Origin: Zoogloea sp.
GTDB lineage: Bacteria > Pseudomonadota > Gammaproteobacteria > Burkholderiales > Rhodocyclaceae
Assembly: GCA_016720685.1 (NCBI GenBank)
Contig: JADKKC010000019.1
Span: 1-61,095, forward strand
DNA length: 61,095 nt
Direction of reading: 5' to 3'
A model generated the notes under the pieces. That model was given only the letters and a program-made list of their open reading frames with translations. It did not search any database and was not told where the DNA came from. A program made the position numbers and the translations under genes. The stretch's first letter is position 1, and the number at the start of each line of letters is the position of its first letter. Shown piece after piece: positions 1-9,019 of this stretch.

Positions 1-2
1 AC

Positions 3-359
3 ACGGATGACTATCTACACCATACTGATGTGTTTGTTATGGTCGTGGACATCAATCGTGGTATTTCAGGGTCTGACACAAGAACTCTTGAAAAGATTAA
101 ATCGTTCGGAAAGCCGATTTTGATCTGCTTGAATAAGGTGGATCTTCCGCGAACCCCGGATGACTTGGCTAAGCTTGAGCAAGCAGCTCAGGCCCGCTTG
201 CCGGGTTACGCCTTGATCAAGACAGCCTTTGACCCTGATCCGCGATTACACCAACCTAAGATTGGCTGTCGGGATGTGTACGACTGGATTCTTAATGAAA
301 TCCAGAAAGCAGGAAAAAATGTGAAGGCAGACAACTTTCCCCCTCCATCGATGGACTGA
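3..359 (+). CDS. GTPase, C-terminal part (5' end outside window)
   Basis: The frame is open from the first bases of the window, so the gene starts upstream. The visible 118 residues contain a hydrophobic strand (VFVMVVDINRG) followed by ILICLNKVDLP. That is the G4 (NKxD) guanine-specificity motif of a P-loop GTPase in its usual position after the Walker B strand. After it come a helical stretch and a short polar tail ending FPPPSMD. The G1 and G3 motifs are not in the window, so the subfamily cannot be decided; dynamin-like, Era-like or YfjP-like proteins would all fit. Base composition is lower in GC than the eCIS region, suggesting acquired DNA. Confident as a GTPase, not as to its role. 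Confidence 0.7.
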   Translation, partial: TDDYLHHTDVFVMVVDINRGISGSDTRTLEKIKSFGKPILICLNKVDLPRTPDDLAKLEQAAQARLPGYALIKTAFDPDPRLHQPKIGCRDVYDWILNEIQKAGKNVKADNFPPPSMD

Positions 360-861
360 GGTGGGAATTTTCCATTCATCGATCCTTCTTACCGAACGGC
401 AGGTAACACTTACTGTCCATCTCGTACCTTAGGCCAATGTCGGCTCCGGCCGAGACGCAGAGGCCATCCCGTTACACACAACTCATTCGACATATATTTT
501 CACTCACGTAAGTGCTTGTTTTTACGAGAAGCGACGGTAAAGTTGACGAAAAATATGCAAAATAGCAAGTCTTTGTTTTGCATGAGAATTAGCAATGCCA
601 AAAGACTTGTGTACAACGGGATGCCTCGAAACCGGATAGTGCAGCCCGAAACTCAAGGAAGGTCAAACTCGTCAATGCGGACGACTGAGTCTTGTGGGTC
701 GAACTTCAGTCCGACAGCGGTCTTGGCTGTTTCAGATACACCTGGTCACCTCGAAAAAACCTGACTTCTATCCCAAGCGCTTTGTAATTCATCGAATTCT
801 AAATGCGGTTTTTGGAGAATGATGTTTTTCGAGGTGCCCGTCTGTCATTCGGGGTTCCTTG
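360..861. other. Intergenic region without recognisable gene
   Basis: About 500 AT-richer bases between the GTPase stop and the stop of the TMEM175-like gene on the other strand. Short open frames occur, but their products are compositionally random, match no family I know and have no convincing ribosome-binding site. I see no tRNA, no clear terminator hairpin and no insertion-sequence end here. Confidence 0.5.
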
Positions 862-1446
862 TCAGGCAGTTTCTTGATGAAGAACGCGCTCGATGCGACG
901 GTCGGGAATCAGCCAGAGGAGCGCAACGAAGACATAGAGGAATTGCGCAACCCACGGCAGCCAGAACGATATACCGATGCCTGCAAGATTGGACAGCACC
1001 GAGACTTTTCCCTTCCAGTCGTGGCCGATGGCACGCCTGAGGACCGACTGCCCTCCTGCCGCCGATGTGATCAGCCACTGCAAGATCAGATAGCCCAATG
1101 ACGCCATAAGCAGAATGACGCCATAGAGCGCGGTAGGCAACGCTCCAAAGTGGTTTTCACCCATCCAGCCCGTGGCGAAAGGAAATAGCGATAGCCAGAA
1201 CAGCAAATGCAGATTGGCCCACAGGATGGGGCCGGAAACCTGCTTTACCGTGTGCAGCAGGTGATGGTGATTATTCCAGTAGATGCCAACGTAAACAAAG
1301 CTGAGGATATAGCTGAGGAATACCGGCAATAACGGGGACAAGGTTTCCAGCGTGTCGCCGTGCGGCACCTTCATTTCCAGCACCATGATGGTGATGATGA
1401 TGGCCAGCACGCCATCGCTGAATGCTTCCAAGCGGTTTTTTCCCAT
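862..1446 (-). CDS. TMEM175 (DUF1211) family membrane protein
   Basis: 194 residues with six hydrophobic segments. The first carries the family signature RLEAFSDGVLAIIITIMVLEMKVP (residues ~5-28), in which the RxxxFSDG block and following isoleucines line the pore of TMEM175 potassium channels. One six-helix repeat is the normal prokaryotic length. Expected role: potassium-permeable inner-membrane channel. The start codon is the ATG giving MGKNRLEAF, the family's usual N-terminus. It lies 25 bp downstream of the OsmC gene and may be co-transcribed with it. Family assignment is confident; ion selectivity is inferred from the family. Confidence 0.88.
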   Translation of the reverse strand: MGKNRLEAFSDGVLAIIITIMVLEMKVPHGDTLETLSPLLPVFLSYILSFVYVGIYWNNHHHLLHTVKQVSGPILWANLHLLFWLSLFPFATGWMGENHFGALPTALYGVILLMASLGYLILQWLITSAAGGQSVLRRAIGHDWKGKVSVLSNLAGIGISFWLPWVAQFLYVFVALLWLIPDRRIERVLHQETA

Positions 1447-1471
1447 GGGATTCTCGTTGTTCGCAGCGGTC

Positions 1472-1891
1472 TCAGGAAGTGAGTTCGGTCTGAATGCGCA
1501 CCTCGCCAGTCAGCAGTTTGTGCATTGGGCACGCATTGGCGACTTTGAGCAGTTGGGCGCGCTGTTCGTCGCTCAGATTCCCCGTCAATGTGATGTGGCG
1601 GACGATGTCGTTGCCGGCTTCCGGTTTGCCGCCGGGATTCAACTGCAAATCGACCTCGACATTCGTCATGGGGATCTGCCGCCGGGCCGCGACCATCTTC
1701 AGCGTGATGGCCGTGCAGGCACCGAGACCGGCCAGGATCAGTCGATCAGGAGGCGGCGCCGTGTTGCCACCGCCGACTTCCGTCGGTTCGTCGGCGCTCC
1801 AGGCATGACCGAGATCGTCGGTGAAGGAAACGAGGTACGGTGTGTCTTCCAGTTTTGCTTTGACACGCGGGCTATTTGACATTCCAGACAT
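1472..1891 (-). CDS. OsmC family peroxiredoxin-like protein
   Basis: 139 residues with the OsmC/Ohr fold. The first redox cysteine lies in LAGLGACTAITLKMVAARR (residues ~52-70). The second is in NACPMHKLLTGEVRIQTEL near the C-terminus, matching the paired cysteines that reduce organic hydroperoxides. The N-terminal half has the GHAWSADEPTEVGGGNTAPPPDRL loop typical of OsmC-like proteins with an extended substrate pocket. The start is the ATG preceded by AAAGGA. An internal ATG three codons later is possible. Cytoplasmic peroxide detoxification is the family role; the exact substrate is unknown. Confidence 0.85.
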   Translation of the reverse strand: MSGMSNSPRVKAKLEDTPYLVSFTDDLGHAWSADEPTEVGGGNTAPPPDRLILAGLGACTAITLKMVAARRQIPMTNVEVDLQLNPGGKPEAGNDIVRHITLTGNLSDEQRAQLLKVANACPMHKLLTGEVRIQTELTS

Positions 1892-1904
1892 GGTGATCCT
1901 TTCT

Positions 1905-2303
1905 CAATAATGTTCGATGCCGCTTCGGGCAGTTCAAGCCTTGATGGCCGGAGCCTTCATCCAGATAAATCTCTGAGGCATGGAGTCCTATCATCGTGTC
2001 CAGACAATCGTCTCGACTCTGATGCAAGGAATACAGCATACCGAGCTTATACATCGGCAAACCGATGTCCAGCACGTCGGCGGCCTTCGCCTCGTCGATC
2101 AAGGCGTCGGAGTAGGCGACTTTGGCCTGCTGCTCGGCGCTGCGCTCTTCCGGCTTGGTGAGGAGTGCCTGGAAACCAGCACCGTCCAGATGCGTTACAG
2201 GTCGCGAATCACGACCTCGGCACCCGGACGGCGGAGGTGCCAGGCAGTCACAAAGGCATCAGAAAGCTGGCTTGACGGACCCTGGCTGGAGAAGATTGCT
2301 CAT
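1905..2303 (-). pseudogene. Broken FMN-dependent NADH-azoreductase (azoR-like)
   Basis: Read across three frames, this stretch gives the N-terminal two thirds of an AzoR-type flavodoxin-fold quinone/azo reductase. It begins with MSNLL, then RRPGAEVVIRDL, then THLDGAGFQALLTKPEERSA and VAYSDALIDEAKAADVLDIGLPMYKLG. These are the blocks seen in AzoR before and around the FMN site. At least two frameshifts and an in-frame stop interrupt it, and the C-terminal third (catalytic and dimer region) is missing. It follows a pirin gene and a short ORF on the same strand. Clearly non-functional; family call by eye only. Confidence 0.7.
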
Positions 2304-2359
2304 GAGATTTCTCTTTGAAAGTTGAGCGGCGCCCCGATGTTGCCGAGGCGCCGGACGGT

Positions 2360-2491
2360 CTAAGGCTGGGAATCCAGCACTTCGTGGTTCTTGACGACTT
2401 TCTGGGCCTTGCCGTAGCTCTCGATCAGCAGGGCGGCATTGGCAGGATCGATACCGGGCTTGGCGTTGCCGAAGTTGGCGGGCGTGCTCAT
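2360..2491 (-). CDS. Small ORF downstream of pirin (43 aa)
   Basis: A 43-codon frame beginning MSTPANFGNAKPGIDPANAA and ending HEVLDSQP. It has a strong Shine-Dalgarno sequence (AAGGAG, seven bases before ATG) and starts 40 bp after the pirin stop codon, so it is probably translated in the same operon. The N-terminal PGIDPANAALL resembles the start of isochorismatase-family hydrolases, which are often encoded near pirins, but the catalytic Asp, Lys and Cys regions are absent. It may be a real short protein or a remnant fused to new 3' sequence. I do not recognise it. Confidence 0.4.
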   Translation of the reverse strand: MSTPANFGNAKPGIDPANAALLIESYGKAQKVVKNHEVLDSQP

Positions 2492-2530
2492 GGCGATTCT
2501 CCTTGTCGGTTGTGGTTGGGTGCTGCGGGG

Positions 2531-3397
2531 TTAATGACCAATCTGTCCGAAACGGCCGCTGTTGAAATCGTTGATCGCCTGGATGATCTCTTCGCGGGTG
2601 TTCATCACAAAGGGGCCGTGGCCGACGATGGGTTCGTTGAGCGGGGCACCGCTCAGCAGCAGCACGATCGCGTCGTCGGTGACATCGAACGCGAGCTGGC
2701 TGCCTTCCCGTTCCATCACCGCCAGTTCGGCGGCTCGCACGGTGTGCTTGTCGTCGATGCGGAGACTGCCGCGCAGCACGAACAGCGCCGTCGTATGGCC
2801 TTCAGGCAGCTCGAGCGCGATGCGGTGGCCTGCCTTGAGATGCAAATCCCAGACATTCATCGGCGTGAAAGTGCGCGCCGGACCGCTGGCATTGCCATAG
2901 TTGCCGGCAATGATGCGTGCCGTGCCGGCATTGCCGGGTAGCGCCACTTCGGGAATGTCGTCGGCAACGATGCCCTGATAGCCGGGGGCCGACATTTTGT
3001 CTTTGGCCGGCAAGTTGACCCAGAGCTGCACCATCTCGAAGGGGCCGCCTTTCGCGGCGTAGTCGGGGCTGTGGTACTCCTCATGAAGCAGGCCGGACGC
3101 GGCTGTCATCCACTGCACATCGCCGGGGCCGATGGTGCCGCCGCCGCCCGACGAGTCACGATGTGAGACGCCACCTTCATAAACGATGGTGACGGTCTCG
3201 AAGCCGCGATGCGGGTGCTGGCCGACACCGAGCTTGCGCGTGGTTGCCGGGAAATCCGCCGGACCGGCGTAATCCATCAGCAGGAAGGGCGAAAGTTCAT
3301 CGGCGATGTCGTTGTAGGAAAAGATGCCCCGAACCGGGAAACCGTCGCCGACCCAGTGGCTGCCGCCGTTGCGCTTGATGAATGCGAGTTTTTTCAT
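2531..3397 (-). CDS. Pirin family protein (YhhW-like bicupin)
   Basis: 288 residues with the pirin N-terminal cupin signature HPHRGFETVTIVYEGGVSHRDS (residues ~61-82). Its histidines and a later glutamate (GLLHEEYHS) are the metal-binding set of pirins with quercetinase-like activity. The C-terminal half forms the second cupin (LHLKAGHRIALELPEGHTTALFVLRGSL). Length is normal for YhhW/PirA proteins. The start MKKLAFIKR is preceded by GGAGAGCAG. The gene is divergent from a LysR regulator, a very common arrangement in Proteobacteria, where the regulator controls the pirin. Family confident; substrate unknown. Confidence 0.9.
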   Translation of the reverse strand: MKKLAFIKRNGGSHWVGDGFPVRGIFSYNDIADELSPFLLMDYAGPADFPATTRKLGVGQHPHRGFETVTIVYEGGVSHRDSSGGGGTIGPGDVQWMTAASGLLHEEYHSPDYAAKGGPFEMVQLWVNLPAKDKMSAPGYQGIVADDIPEVALPGNAGTARIIAGNYGNASGPARTFTPMNVWDLHLKAGHRIALELPEGHTTALFVLRGSLRIDDKHTVRAAELAVMEREGSQLAFDVTDDAIVLLLSGAPLNEPIVGHGPFVMNTREEIIQAINDFNSGRFGQIGH

Positions 3398-3442
3398 GTC
3401 TGCTCTCCGTGGGTTGATGGATGTAATTTTAAGGGCAGACTT

Positions 3443-3466
3443 TTATTTGACTAGATGGTTAAATAA
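3443..3466. promoter_or_regulatory. Palindromic operator between pirin and LysR genes
   Basis: Arms TTATTTGAC and GTTAAATAA are separated by TAGATG and match as an inverted repeat at 8 of 9 positions. The site lies in the 95-bp gap between the divergent pirin and lysR genes, in locally AT-rich sequence. It has the length and T-N11-A character of a LysR-type binding box. It probably mediates autoregulation and control of pirin. Position and symmetry are seen directly; binding is inferred. Confidence 0.5.
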
Positions 3467-3492
3467 CAAAACACTTTTTAATGAAATGAATA

Positions 3493-4407
3493 ATGGACTT
3501 GAATGAAGCGGCGGTCTTCGTCAAGGTAGTGCAAGCGGGCAGTTTCAGCGCTGCCGCGCGCCTGCTCGGCGTGCCGATTTCAACGGTGAGTACGCGGGTT
3601 GCGCGGCTGGAGAAGCGGCTGGGTGTGACGCTGTTGCAACGCACGACGCGCCGCCTGAATCTGACCGATGCTGGCGATCTGTATTTTCAGCATGCCTCGA
3701 CCGGGCTGGGGCACATGCTCGATGCCGAAGCCGCAGTCACTGAGTCGGCCGGCGAGCCGCGTGGCCTGTTGCGCGTGACGGCGCCGGCAGATATTGGCGA
3801 TCACATTCTGGCCGACATCATCAATCAAATGCGTCGGCATTGCCCCGAGGTCAGCGTCGACATGGTGCTGATGAGCCACTTCGTGGATCTGGTGGCCGAA
3901 GGTGTCGATGTCGCGATCCGCACGGGCAACCTGAAGGACTCGACCTTGATCGCGAAGAACGTCGGGATCGCACGCTGGGCTCTTTTTGCAAGCCCGACCT
4001 ATCTTGAAAAGGCAGCGGCACTGGCCACCCCGCAGGAATTGCGCCGCCATTGCTGCCTGCAATTCACGCCCTTGGGCAAGGAGGACTGGACGTTGACCAA
4101 CAAGCACGACAGCGTCACCGTGCCGATGTCCGGGCAAGTGCTGGTCAACGATGTTCGCGTCATCCGGTCGCTGGCGCTGGCCGACGAAGGTGTCGCGCTA
4201 TTGCCCCTTTACCTTTGCAAGCAAGAGTGCACAGAAGGGCGATTGGTGCGTGTTCTGCCGGAATGGCATGCAAAGGCCGATCCGATCCATATCGTCTATC
4301 CCCGGCAACGCTTCATGCCCTCGAAGCTGCGGGTTTTCGTCGATCTTGCTTCCAGCGAACTGCATAAGTGGTTGGAGGAGACCCCTGAAACACCGTTGCC
4401 CGGTTGA
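3493..4407 (+). CDS. LysR family transcriptional regulator
   Basis: 304 residues. The N-terminal winged helix-turn-helix reads AAVFVKVVQAGSFSAAARLL followed by VPISTVSTRVARLEKRLGVTLLQRTTRRLNLTDAG (residues ~6-61), the classic LysR DNA-binding domain. A type-2 periplasmic-binding-protein-like effector domain fills the rest (RGLLRVTAPADIGDHI onward, with EGVDVAIRTGNLKDSTLIAK). It resembles the CrgA/AaeR-like subgroup. The ATG at the divergent promoter gives the standard family N-terminus (MDLNEAAVF). Likely regulates the divergent pirin gene and itself through the palindrome between them. Confidence 0.9.
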   Translation: MDLNEAAVFVKVVQAGSFSAAARLLGVPISTVSTRVARLEKRLGVTLLQRTTRRLNLTDAGDLYFQHASTGLGHMLDAEAAVTESAGEPRGLLRVTAPADIGDHILADIINQMRRHCPEVSVDMVLMSHFVDLVAEGVDVAIRTGNLKDSTLIAKNVGIARWALFASPTYLEKAAALATPQELRRHCCLQFTPLGKEDWTLTNKHDSVTVPMSGQVLVNDVRVIRSLALADEGVALLPLYLCKQECTEGRLVRVLPEWHAKADPIHIVYPRQRFMPSKLRVFVDLASSELHKWLEETPETPLPG

Positions 4408-4501
4408 GGGTCTGAGAGGGACTGCCCGAGGCGGTCCAGTCGCTACACGACCAGGACAACCCCAGGGCCGATTCTCACGATGCCGGTGCGCTCTTGCATA
4501 T

Positions 4502-4850
4502 TCATTCGGCCAAGGCGGCTTTTAAATCCGCGATTGTGACCATAGGCGTCATTGGATCGAGCGGTGAAGGATCAAGACCGAGGTTGAGGTAAAAATTCCT
4601 GGCGTCGTCTGATAGCGCGTGAACCAGCAGGCCACGGATGCCTATCGCCTCCGCCGCATGAATCACGCGCCGCCCTGCGTCCTGAAACAAAGCCCTTCCA
4701 ATACTTTGCCCTTGGTAGCTTGTCGCGACGGCAAGCCGCGCCAGAACGACAACCGGGATTGGATCGGGCATGTTGCGCCGGAAACGCCCAGGGGTCGCCG
4801 CGGGTGCAATGCTGAGGTGTAAAGAGACAGGCTCTGCACACCACCTGTTC
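4502..4850 (-). pseudogene. 5'-truncated GNAT acetyltransferase (TacT-like toxin remnant)
   Basis: The intact 3' half encodes MPDPIPVVVLARLAV followed by GQSIGRALFQDAGRRVI and ends SPLDPMTPMVTIADLKAALAE. That is the acetyl-CoA-binding part (QGxSxGRxL loop) and C-terminus of TacT-type toxins, which acetylate charged tRNAs. Upstream in the same frame one can still read PGRFRRN before MPDP, as in full-length TacT, but a stop codon ~80 bases further up and other-frame fragments show the N-terminal half is degenerate. No DUF1778 antitoxin gene is recognisable next to it. Probably dead, although the ATG at 4771 could still give an 89-residue product. Confidence 0.65.
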
Positions 4851-4942
4851 TGCTACAAATTCATGCTTGATTATTAACCCGGCCCTTTGATTCCCTTGCC
4901 ACCGTTCGGGCTGAGCGTGTGGTCGCATTCAATGACCGGGTT

Positions 4943-5072
4943 GATGAGTCCTCCCGAAGGGTGTTCGGCTTGCGGCTGCGACAAGGGATGGTCACGGATG
5001 ATTTTGTGTGGAGGCGACTTGTGGGCGACTTCGGTCGCCCTCCGCGCGTTGAATCTTCGACATGCCGCATAT
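4943..5072 (+). repeat. Dispersed palindromic repeat, copy 1
   Basis: Begins GATGAGTCCTCCCG, passes TGTTCGGCTTGCGGCTGCGA and a GGATGATTTT block, then a palindromic core GGGCGACTTCGGTCGCCC at 5023-5040. It ends GCGCGTTGAATC followed by TCGACATGCCGCAT. The same order of blocks occurs at 43650-43765, and the core recurs at 45353, 55558 and 55618. The core could form a 6-7-bp stem in RNA or DNA. It looks like a REP-type intergenic element and ends directly against a truncated gene. Confidence 0.65.
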
Positions 5073-5074
5073 AG

Positions 5075-5300
5075 AAGGGGCGCTGGCTGGGCGCTCTGCT
5101 CTTCGAGCTGGATCAGAAGCTGCTGCGGGGAAGGGCGCTCTGGATCCTGCACAACAGCGCCGACCACGACCTGCCTATCCGCATCAACCTGGCCCGCTTC
5201 GACGCCCCGGAAACCCGCTACTGCCCTGCCGGCGTCCATGAAATCGAGAAGGCCGCCGAAGCCTCAAGGTGGCGAAGGGCCGATCTACCAGGGGCTGTAG
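5075..5300 (+). pseudogene. C-terminal remnant of electron-transfer flavoprotein-ubiquinone oxidoreductase
   Basis: One frame reads FELDQKLLRGRALWILHN, then ADHDLPIRINLARFDAPE and RYCPAGVHEIEK. After a shift the other reads PQGGEGPIYQGL and stops. These are recognisable blocks of the ETF-QO C-terminus (DQ-x3-RG-xx-W-x-LH, the DAPExRYCPAGVYE stretch, and the terminal PEGGGGPNYP). The 4Fe-4S segment that should lie between the last two blocks (NCVHCKTCDI in normal proteins) is deleted, as is everything 5' of the first block. A dispersed repeat abuts the 5' breakpoint. Non-functional. Confidence 0.7.
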
Positions 5301-5423
5301 CCCTCGCTTCTGGAGGCTGTCGAATCAGGCGGGAGCCTGCAGGGCCGGCGACGCAGGCTGGCAGCGTGATTCCGGCCTTGTCAGGCACTGCCGCATTGAA
5401 TTTTTCAGGTGGCGTCGAGCCGA

Positions 5424-5477
5424 AAGGTCTTGACACCGGGATAAGGCGAATCTAGGTTGAAAGGCCTGCAAGACCTT
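5424..5477 (+). promoter_or_regulatory. Promoter-like region with 9-bp inverted repeat before sigma-54 activator gene
   Basis: A perfect inverted repeat, AAGGTCTTG (5424-5432) and CAAGACCTT (5469-5477), brackets a sigma-70-like promoter. The -35 is TTGACA (5430-5435), the spacer is 17 bp and the weak -10 is TAGGTT (5453-5458). A transcript from it would run into the activator gene at 5555. The repeat overlaps the -35 and lies just past the likely start site, so a dimeric or looping regulator is plausible. The -35 and symmetry are clear; the -10 is poor. Confidence 0.4.
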
Positions 5478-5501
5478 TTCCACAAGCGGTTTTCAGGGCC
5501 A

Positions 5502-5519
5502 CTACCCCTCAAAGGGTAG
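5502..5519 (+). other. Small hairpin in the leader of the activator gene
   Basis: CTACCC, a six-base loop CTCAAA, then GGGTAG: a perfect 6-bp stem about 35 bases before the activator start codon. It is too short and lacks a T-run, so it is not an obvious terminator. It could be a leader structure or an operator half-site pair. Confidence 0.3.
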
Positions 5520-5554
5520 CTGTGTGCTGTTGATATGCGGAGGGAAAGGTGGCG

Positions 5555-6549
<995 letters not shown>

Positions 6550-6553
<4 letters not shown>

Positions 6554-7158
6554 GGCTTGCCGAAGCGCTCCCCGATCCAGTCGGCCCACAGGCGTGCGGC
6601 AGTGTGCCGTTGCGCTTCCGGGCCGTCGGCCGTGTAGCTTCCCAACTGGCGCCACAGGGCCGGCCAGTTGCCCGTGTCGGGCTCTGCGCTGACGATGTCG
6701 TGGATAACCACAAAGGCGTGGGCGCGGGTGGTCGCCGATGCGGCCTCGAGGAGCGGCAGGACGGCCGTGAGGGCCGCCGGCCCCTGGTCGATGAGTGCGT
6801 AAGTACTGAGGGTGTAGGGCGCGGACAGAACATCGGCAAAGTCATCGATGGTGCGAATCAGCGCCGCCTGGGCCCGCGGATCGCCGATACGGGCGAGCCC
6901 CAGGGCGCCAAAGGCCCGCACGCGCTCGTCCTGGTTGTCGAGCAGGCCGGCAAGGGCGTCGGCGCTGCCCGGCTCGGCAATCTCCGCCAGGGCCTGGGCG
7001 AGTTGAGGCTTGAGGGTGGTATCGGCGTCCGGCAGGGCTGCGACAAGGTCGGGCGCCACCGCCCGACCGGCCTCCACGATCTCGGCCAAGGCCAGGGCGC
7101 GGACATTGAAGTCGGCGTCCTGCAGGTCGGCCAGAAGTGTCTGGATGTTTTCCATCAT
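6550..7158 (-). CDS. HEAT-repeat protein, last gene of the eCIS operon
   Basis: 202 residues made of alternating short helices with the HEAT/PBS-lyase pattern, e.g. NVRALALAEIVEAGRAVAPDLVAALPDAD, LKPQLAQALAEIAEPGSADALAGLLDNQD and RVRAFGALGLARIGDPRAQAAL (residues ~17-105). Its start overlaps the stop of the DUF4157-OmpA gene (ATGATG/TGA), so the two are translationally coupled. Its 3' end overlaps the convergent activator by 4 bp. Cytoplasmic, no signal peptide. HEAT proteins act as protein-binding scaffolds; here a chaperone or loading factor for the adjacent cargo is a reasonable guess. No catalytic motif is visible. Confidence 0.75.
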
Positions 7159-8954
7159 GGCCCCGCTGCGGGTACGTGGGTGAAGCTCAGCACCACCTGG
7201 CGGTTGGCCCAGCGGTTGGCTTCGCGGCGCTGGTCGGCGCCGACTGCCGCGCTGCCGCCCTGGTCGCCGGTGCCGGCGTTGGTGGTTGCCGCGGTGGAGG
7301 CGCCGCGGCCGATGAGAATGCCGTTGATGCGCGCGGCAGCGATACCGCGCCCGAGCAGGGCGGTTTCCACGGCCGTGGCGCGCCGCAGGGACAGATCCAG
7401 GTTGTAGTCGCTGGCGCCGCCCACCTGGTCGGCGAAACCTTCGAGGCTCATTTCCACATCGGCGTTGCGCGTCAGGTAGGCCAGGAAGCTGTCGATCTTG
7501 GCGCTCTCGGCAGCACTCAGCACCGCGCTGTCGAAGGGGAAGTAGAAACTCACCGGCTCATGCACATAAAAGTCCCGGTGACGTTCCATGGCCTCGCCAA
7601 AGGTGGCCGACAGGCCGGGATCGACGCTCAGGTGCTCGGCGACCACATGCCCGGCGCGCAGCCCGAAGCCCCAGTTCACGACGCCGTAGGTGATCATCGT
7701 GTCCTCGCCGAGGGCCGCGGTTTCAAAGCTGAAATCCAGGTTGGCGGTTGTGCTGTTCGTGCCGGGGAAGTCGTACATCGCCGCCGAACGGATGTCGGCG
7801 AGGTTGTCCGAGCGCTTGAAACCCGGGGTCTGGCCGACCACGCCGCCGGTGCCGCCGCCGTACATGGCAGGCTGCTGGGTTTGCCCGGCGCCGCCCACGG
7901 TGCCCGGCGCCGCCGGCTGGAAGTTGTAGCGCGGCGACAGGAAGCTGCCCTGCGGAGCGCCTGGCGCGGTGGCGTTGGGGCGGTGGGGGGCATCGGTGAA
8001 GAAGCCGCCTTCGACGCCCGTTGTCGCATCCTCCGCGGTGCGCAGACCGGGGGTGCCGAGGGCGCCGCGGGGTGCCTGGGCGGCCGGCATGCTGGAAGGA
8101 TTGAGATCGGCGCCGCCCGCATCGGTGAGCCTGACGATCTGCGTCATGGCGATCACGTTCGAGTTGGGTGCGCCCGGCGCCGGAACGAAGCGGATATAGC
8201 CGTCGAGCCCGCTCTTGGTGGCCGGTGTGGCCAGCGCGCCTTCGCGGGTTTGCAGGTCGATCTCGAAGACGCCGTCGGTGCTGCCGGGAATCAAGTAGCT
8301 GGCGGTGAAGCTGCACTGGATCGGCGCCTCGCCCGCGCGGGCCGACAAAGGGCCGACAGGCGAGCCTGCGCCCAGGCCGCCGCCCTGCTGGACCACGTGG
8401 GTCAGTTCGTGGGCGGTCAGCGCATCGGGGCCGGGCCGCAGGCCCTGACCGAAAAAGATGTCGTTGCCGTGGGTGAAGGCCCGGGCGCCCAGGTTGCGGT
8501 TGAGGCGCGCCGCGTCGGGGCCGGTGTGTGTGCGCACGTTCCGGAAGTCGGTGCCAAAACGCGCCTCCATGGTGTTGCGGGTGGCGCCGTCGAGGGGGTT
8601 GCCCGACGAACCCAGGGCCTCTGCAACGCGCGACGGGGCGCTGCTGCGGCCCGTCTGAGTCTGAGTCTGGGGCAGCGGCGCTCCAGGCGCGGTGGCGGTG
8701 GGGGCGCGGGTGTTTTCGGGCCGGCCGATGTGTCCGGCAACCCGGTCAGCCTCGTTTTCGAAGCTGTCGCCGCGCGCCCCGACTTCCAGCCGGGCCAGCA
8801 CCTGCGGACGCGGACCCGCGGCGGAGTGGCCGAGAAAGCGGGGCATGCCTGATGCCCCCGGCCGGAGCCCGCGCGTGTCCGGTCGGGCTTCGCTGTGCTG
8901 GCGCGGTGCCGCACTCTTGCGTGGGGAAAGTGCCCTGTAACTGCTGCTGGCCAT
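7155..8954 (-). CDS. eCIS cargo-type protein: DUF4157 domain fused to OmpA-like domain
   Basis: 599 residues. Residues 37-73 carry PRFLG, then LARLEVGARGDSFENEADRVAG, the block that precedes DUF4157 in eCIS-linked proteins. The DUF4157 core follows with FGTDFRNVRTHTGPDAARLN, LGARAFTHGNDIFFG and AHELTHVVQQGGG, whose HELTH (182-186) is a zinc-metalloprotease motif. Residues ~200-470 are low-complexity and beta-rich. Residues ~480-595 are OmpA-like: FYFPFDSAVLSAAESAKIDSF, then SLEGFADQVGGASDYNLDLSLRRA. These keep the Asp and Arg that hold peptidoglycan in OmpA/Pal. DUF4157 is a recognised marker of eCIS loci. A cargo, or a protein fixing the particle to the cell wall, is inferred. Confidence 0.82.
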   Translation of the reverse strand: MASSSYRALSPRKSAAPRQHSEARPDTRGLRPGASGMPRFLGHSAAGPRPQVLARLEVGARGDSFENEADRVAGHIGRPENTRAPTATAPGAPLPQTQTQTGRSSAPSRVAEALGSSGNPLDGATRNTMEARFGTDFRNVRTHTGPDAARLNRNLGARAFTHGNDIFFGQGLRPGPDALTAHELTHVVQQGGGLGAGSPVGPLSARAGEAPIQCSFTASYLIPGSTDGVFEIDLQTREGALATPATKSGLDGYIRFVPAPGAPNSNVIAMTQIVRLTDAGGADLNPSSMPAAQAPRGALGTPGLRTAEDATTGVEGGFFTDAPHRPNATAPGAPQGSFLSPRYNFQPAAPGTVGGAGQTQQPAMYGGGTGGVVGQTPGFKRSDNLADIRSAAMYDFPGTNSTTANLDFSFETAALGEDTMITYGVVNWGFGLRAGHVVAEHLSVDPGLSATFGEAMERHRDFYVHEPVSFYFPFDSAVLSAAESAKIDSFLAYLTRNADVEMSLEGFADQVGGASDYNLDLSLRRATAVETALLGRGIAAARINGILIGRGASTAATTNAGTGDQGGSAAVGADQRREANRWANRQVVLSFTHVPAAGP

Positions 8955-9019
8955 GATCGACTCCTTCCATCAAAGCGTCGGGACGCCACCTGATTTCGTT
9001 GTAGATGATCCTGGGGCGC

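Noticed and set aside
516..764. Open frame of 82 codons in the left intergenic region
   Set aside because: No ribosome-binding site and no recognisable domain; composition is like non-coding AT-rich sequence.
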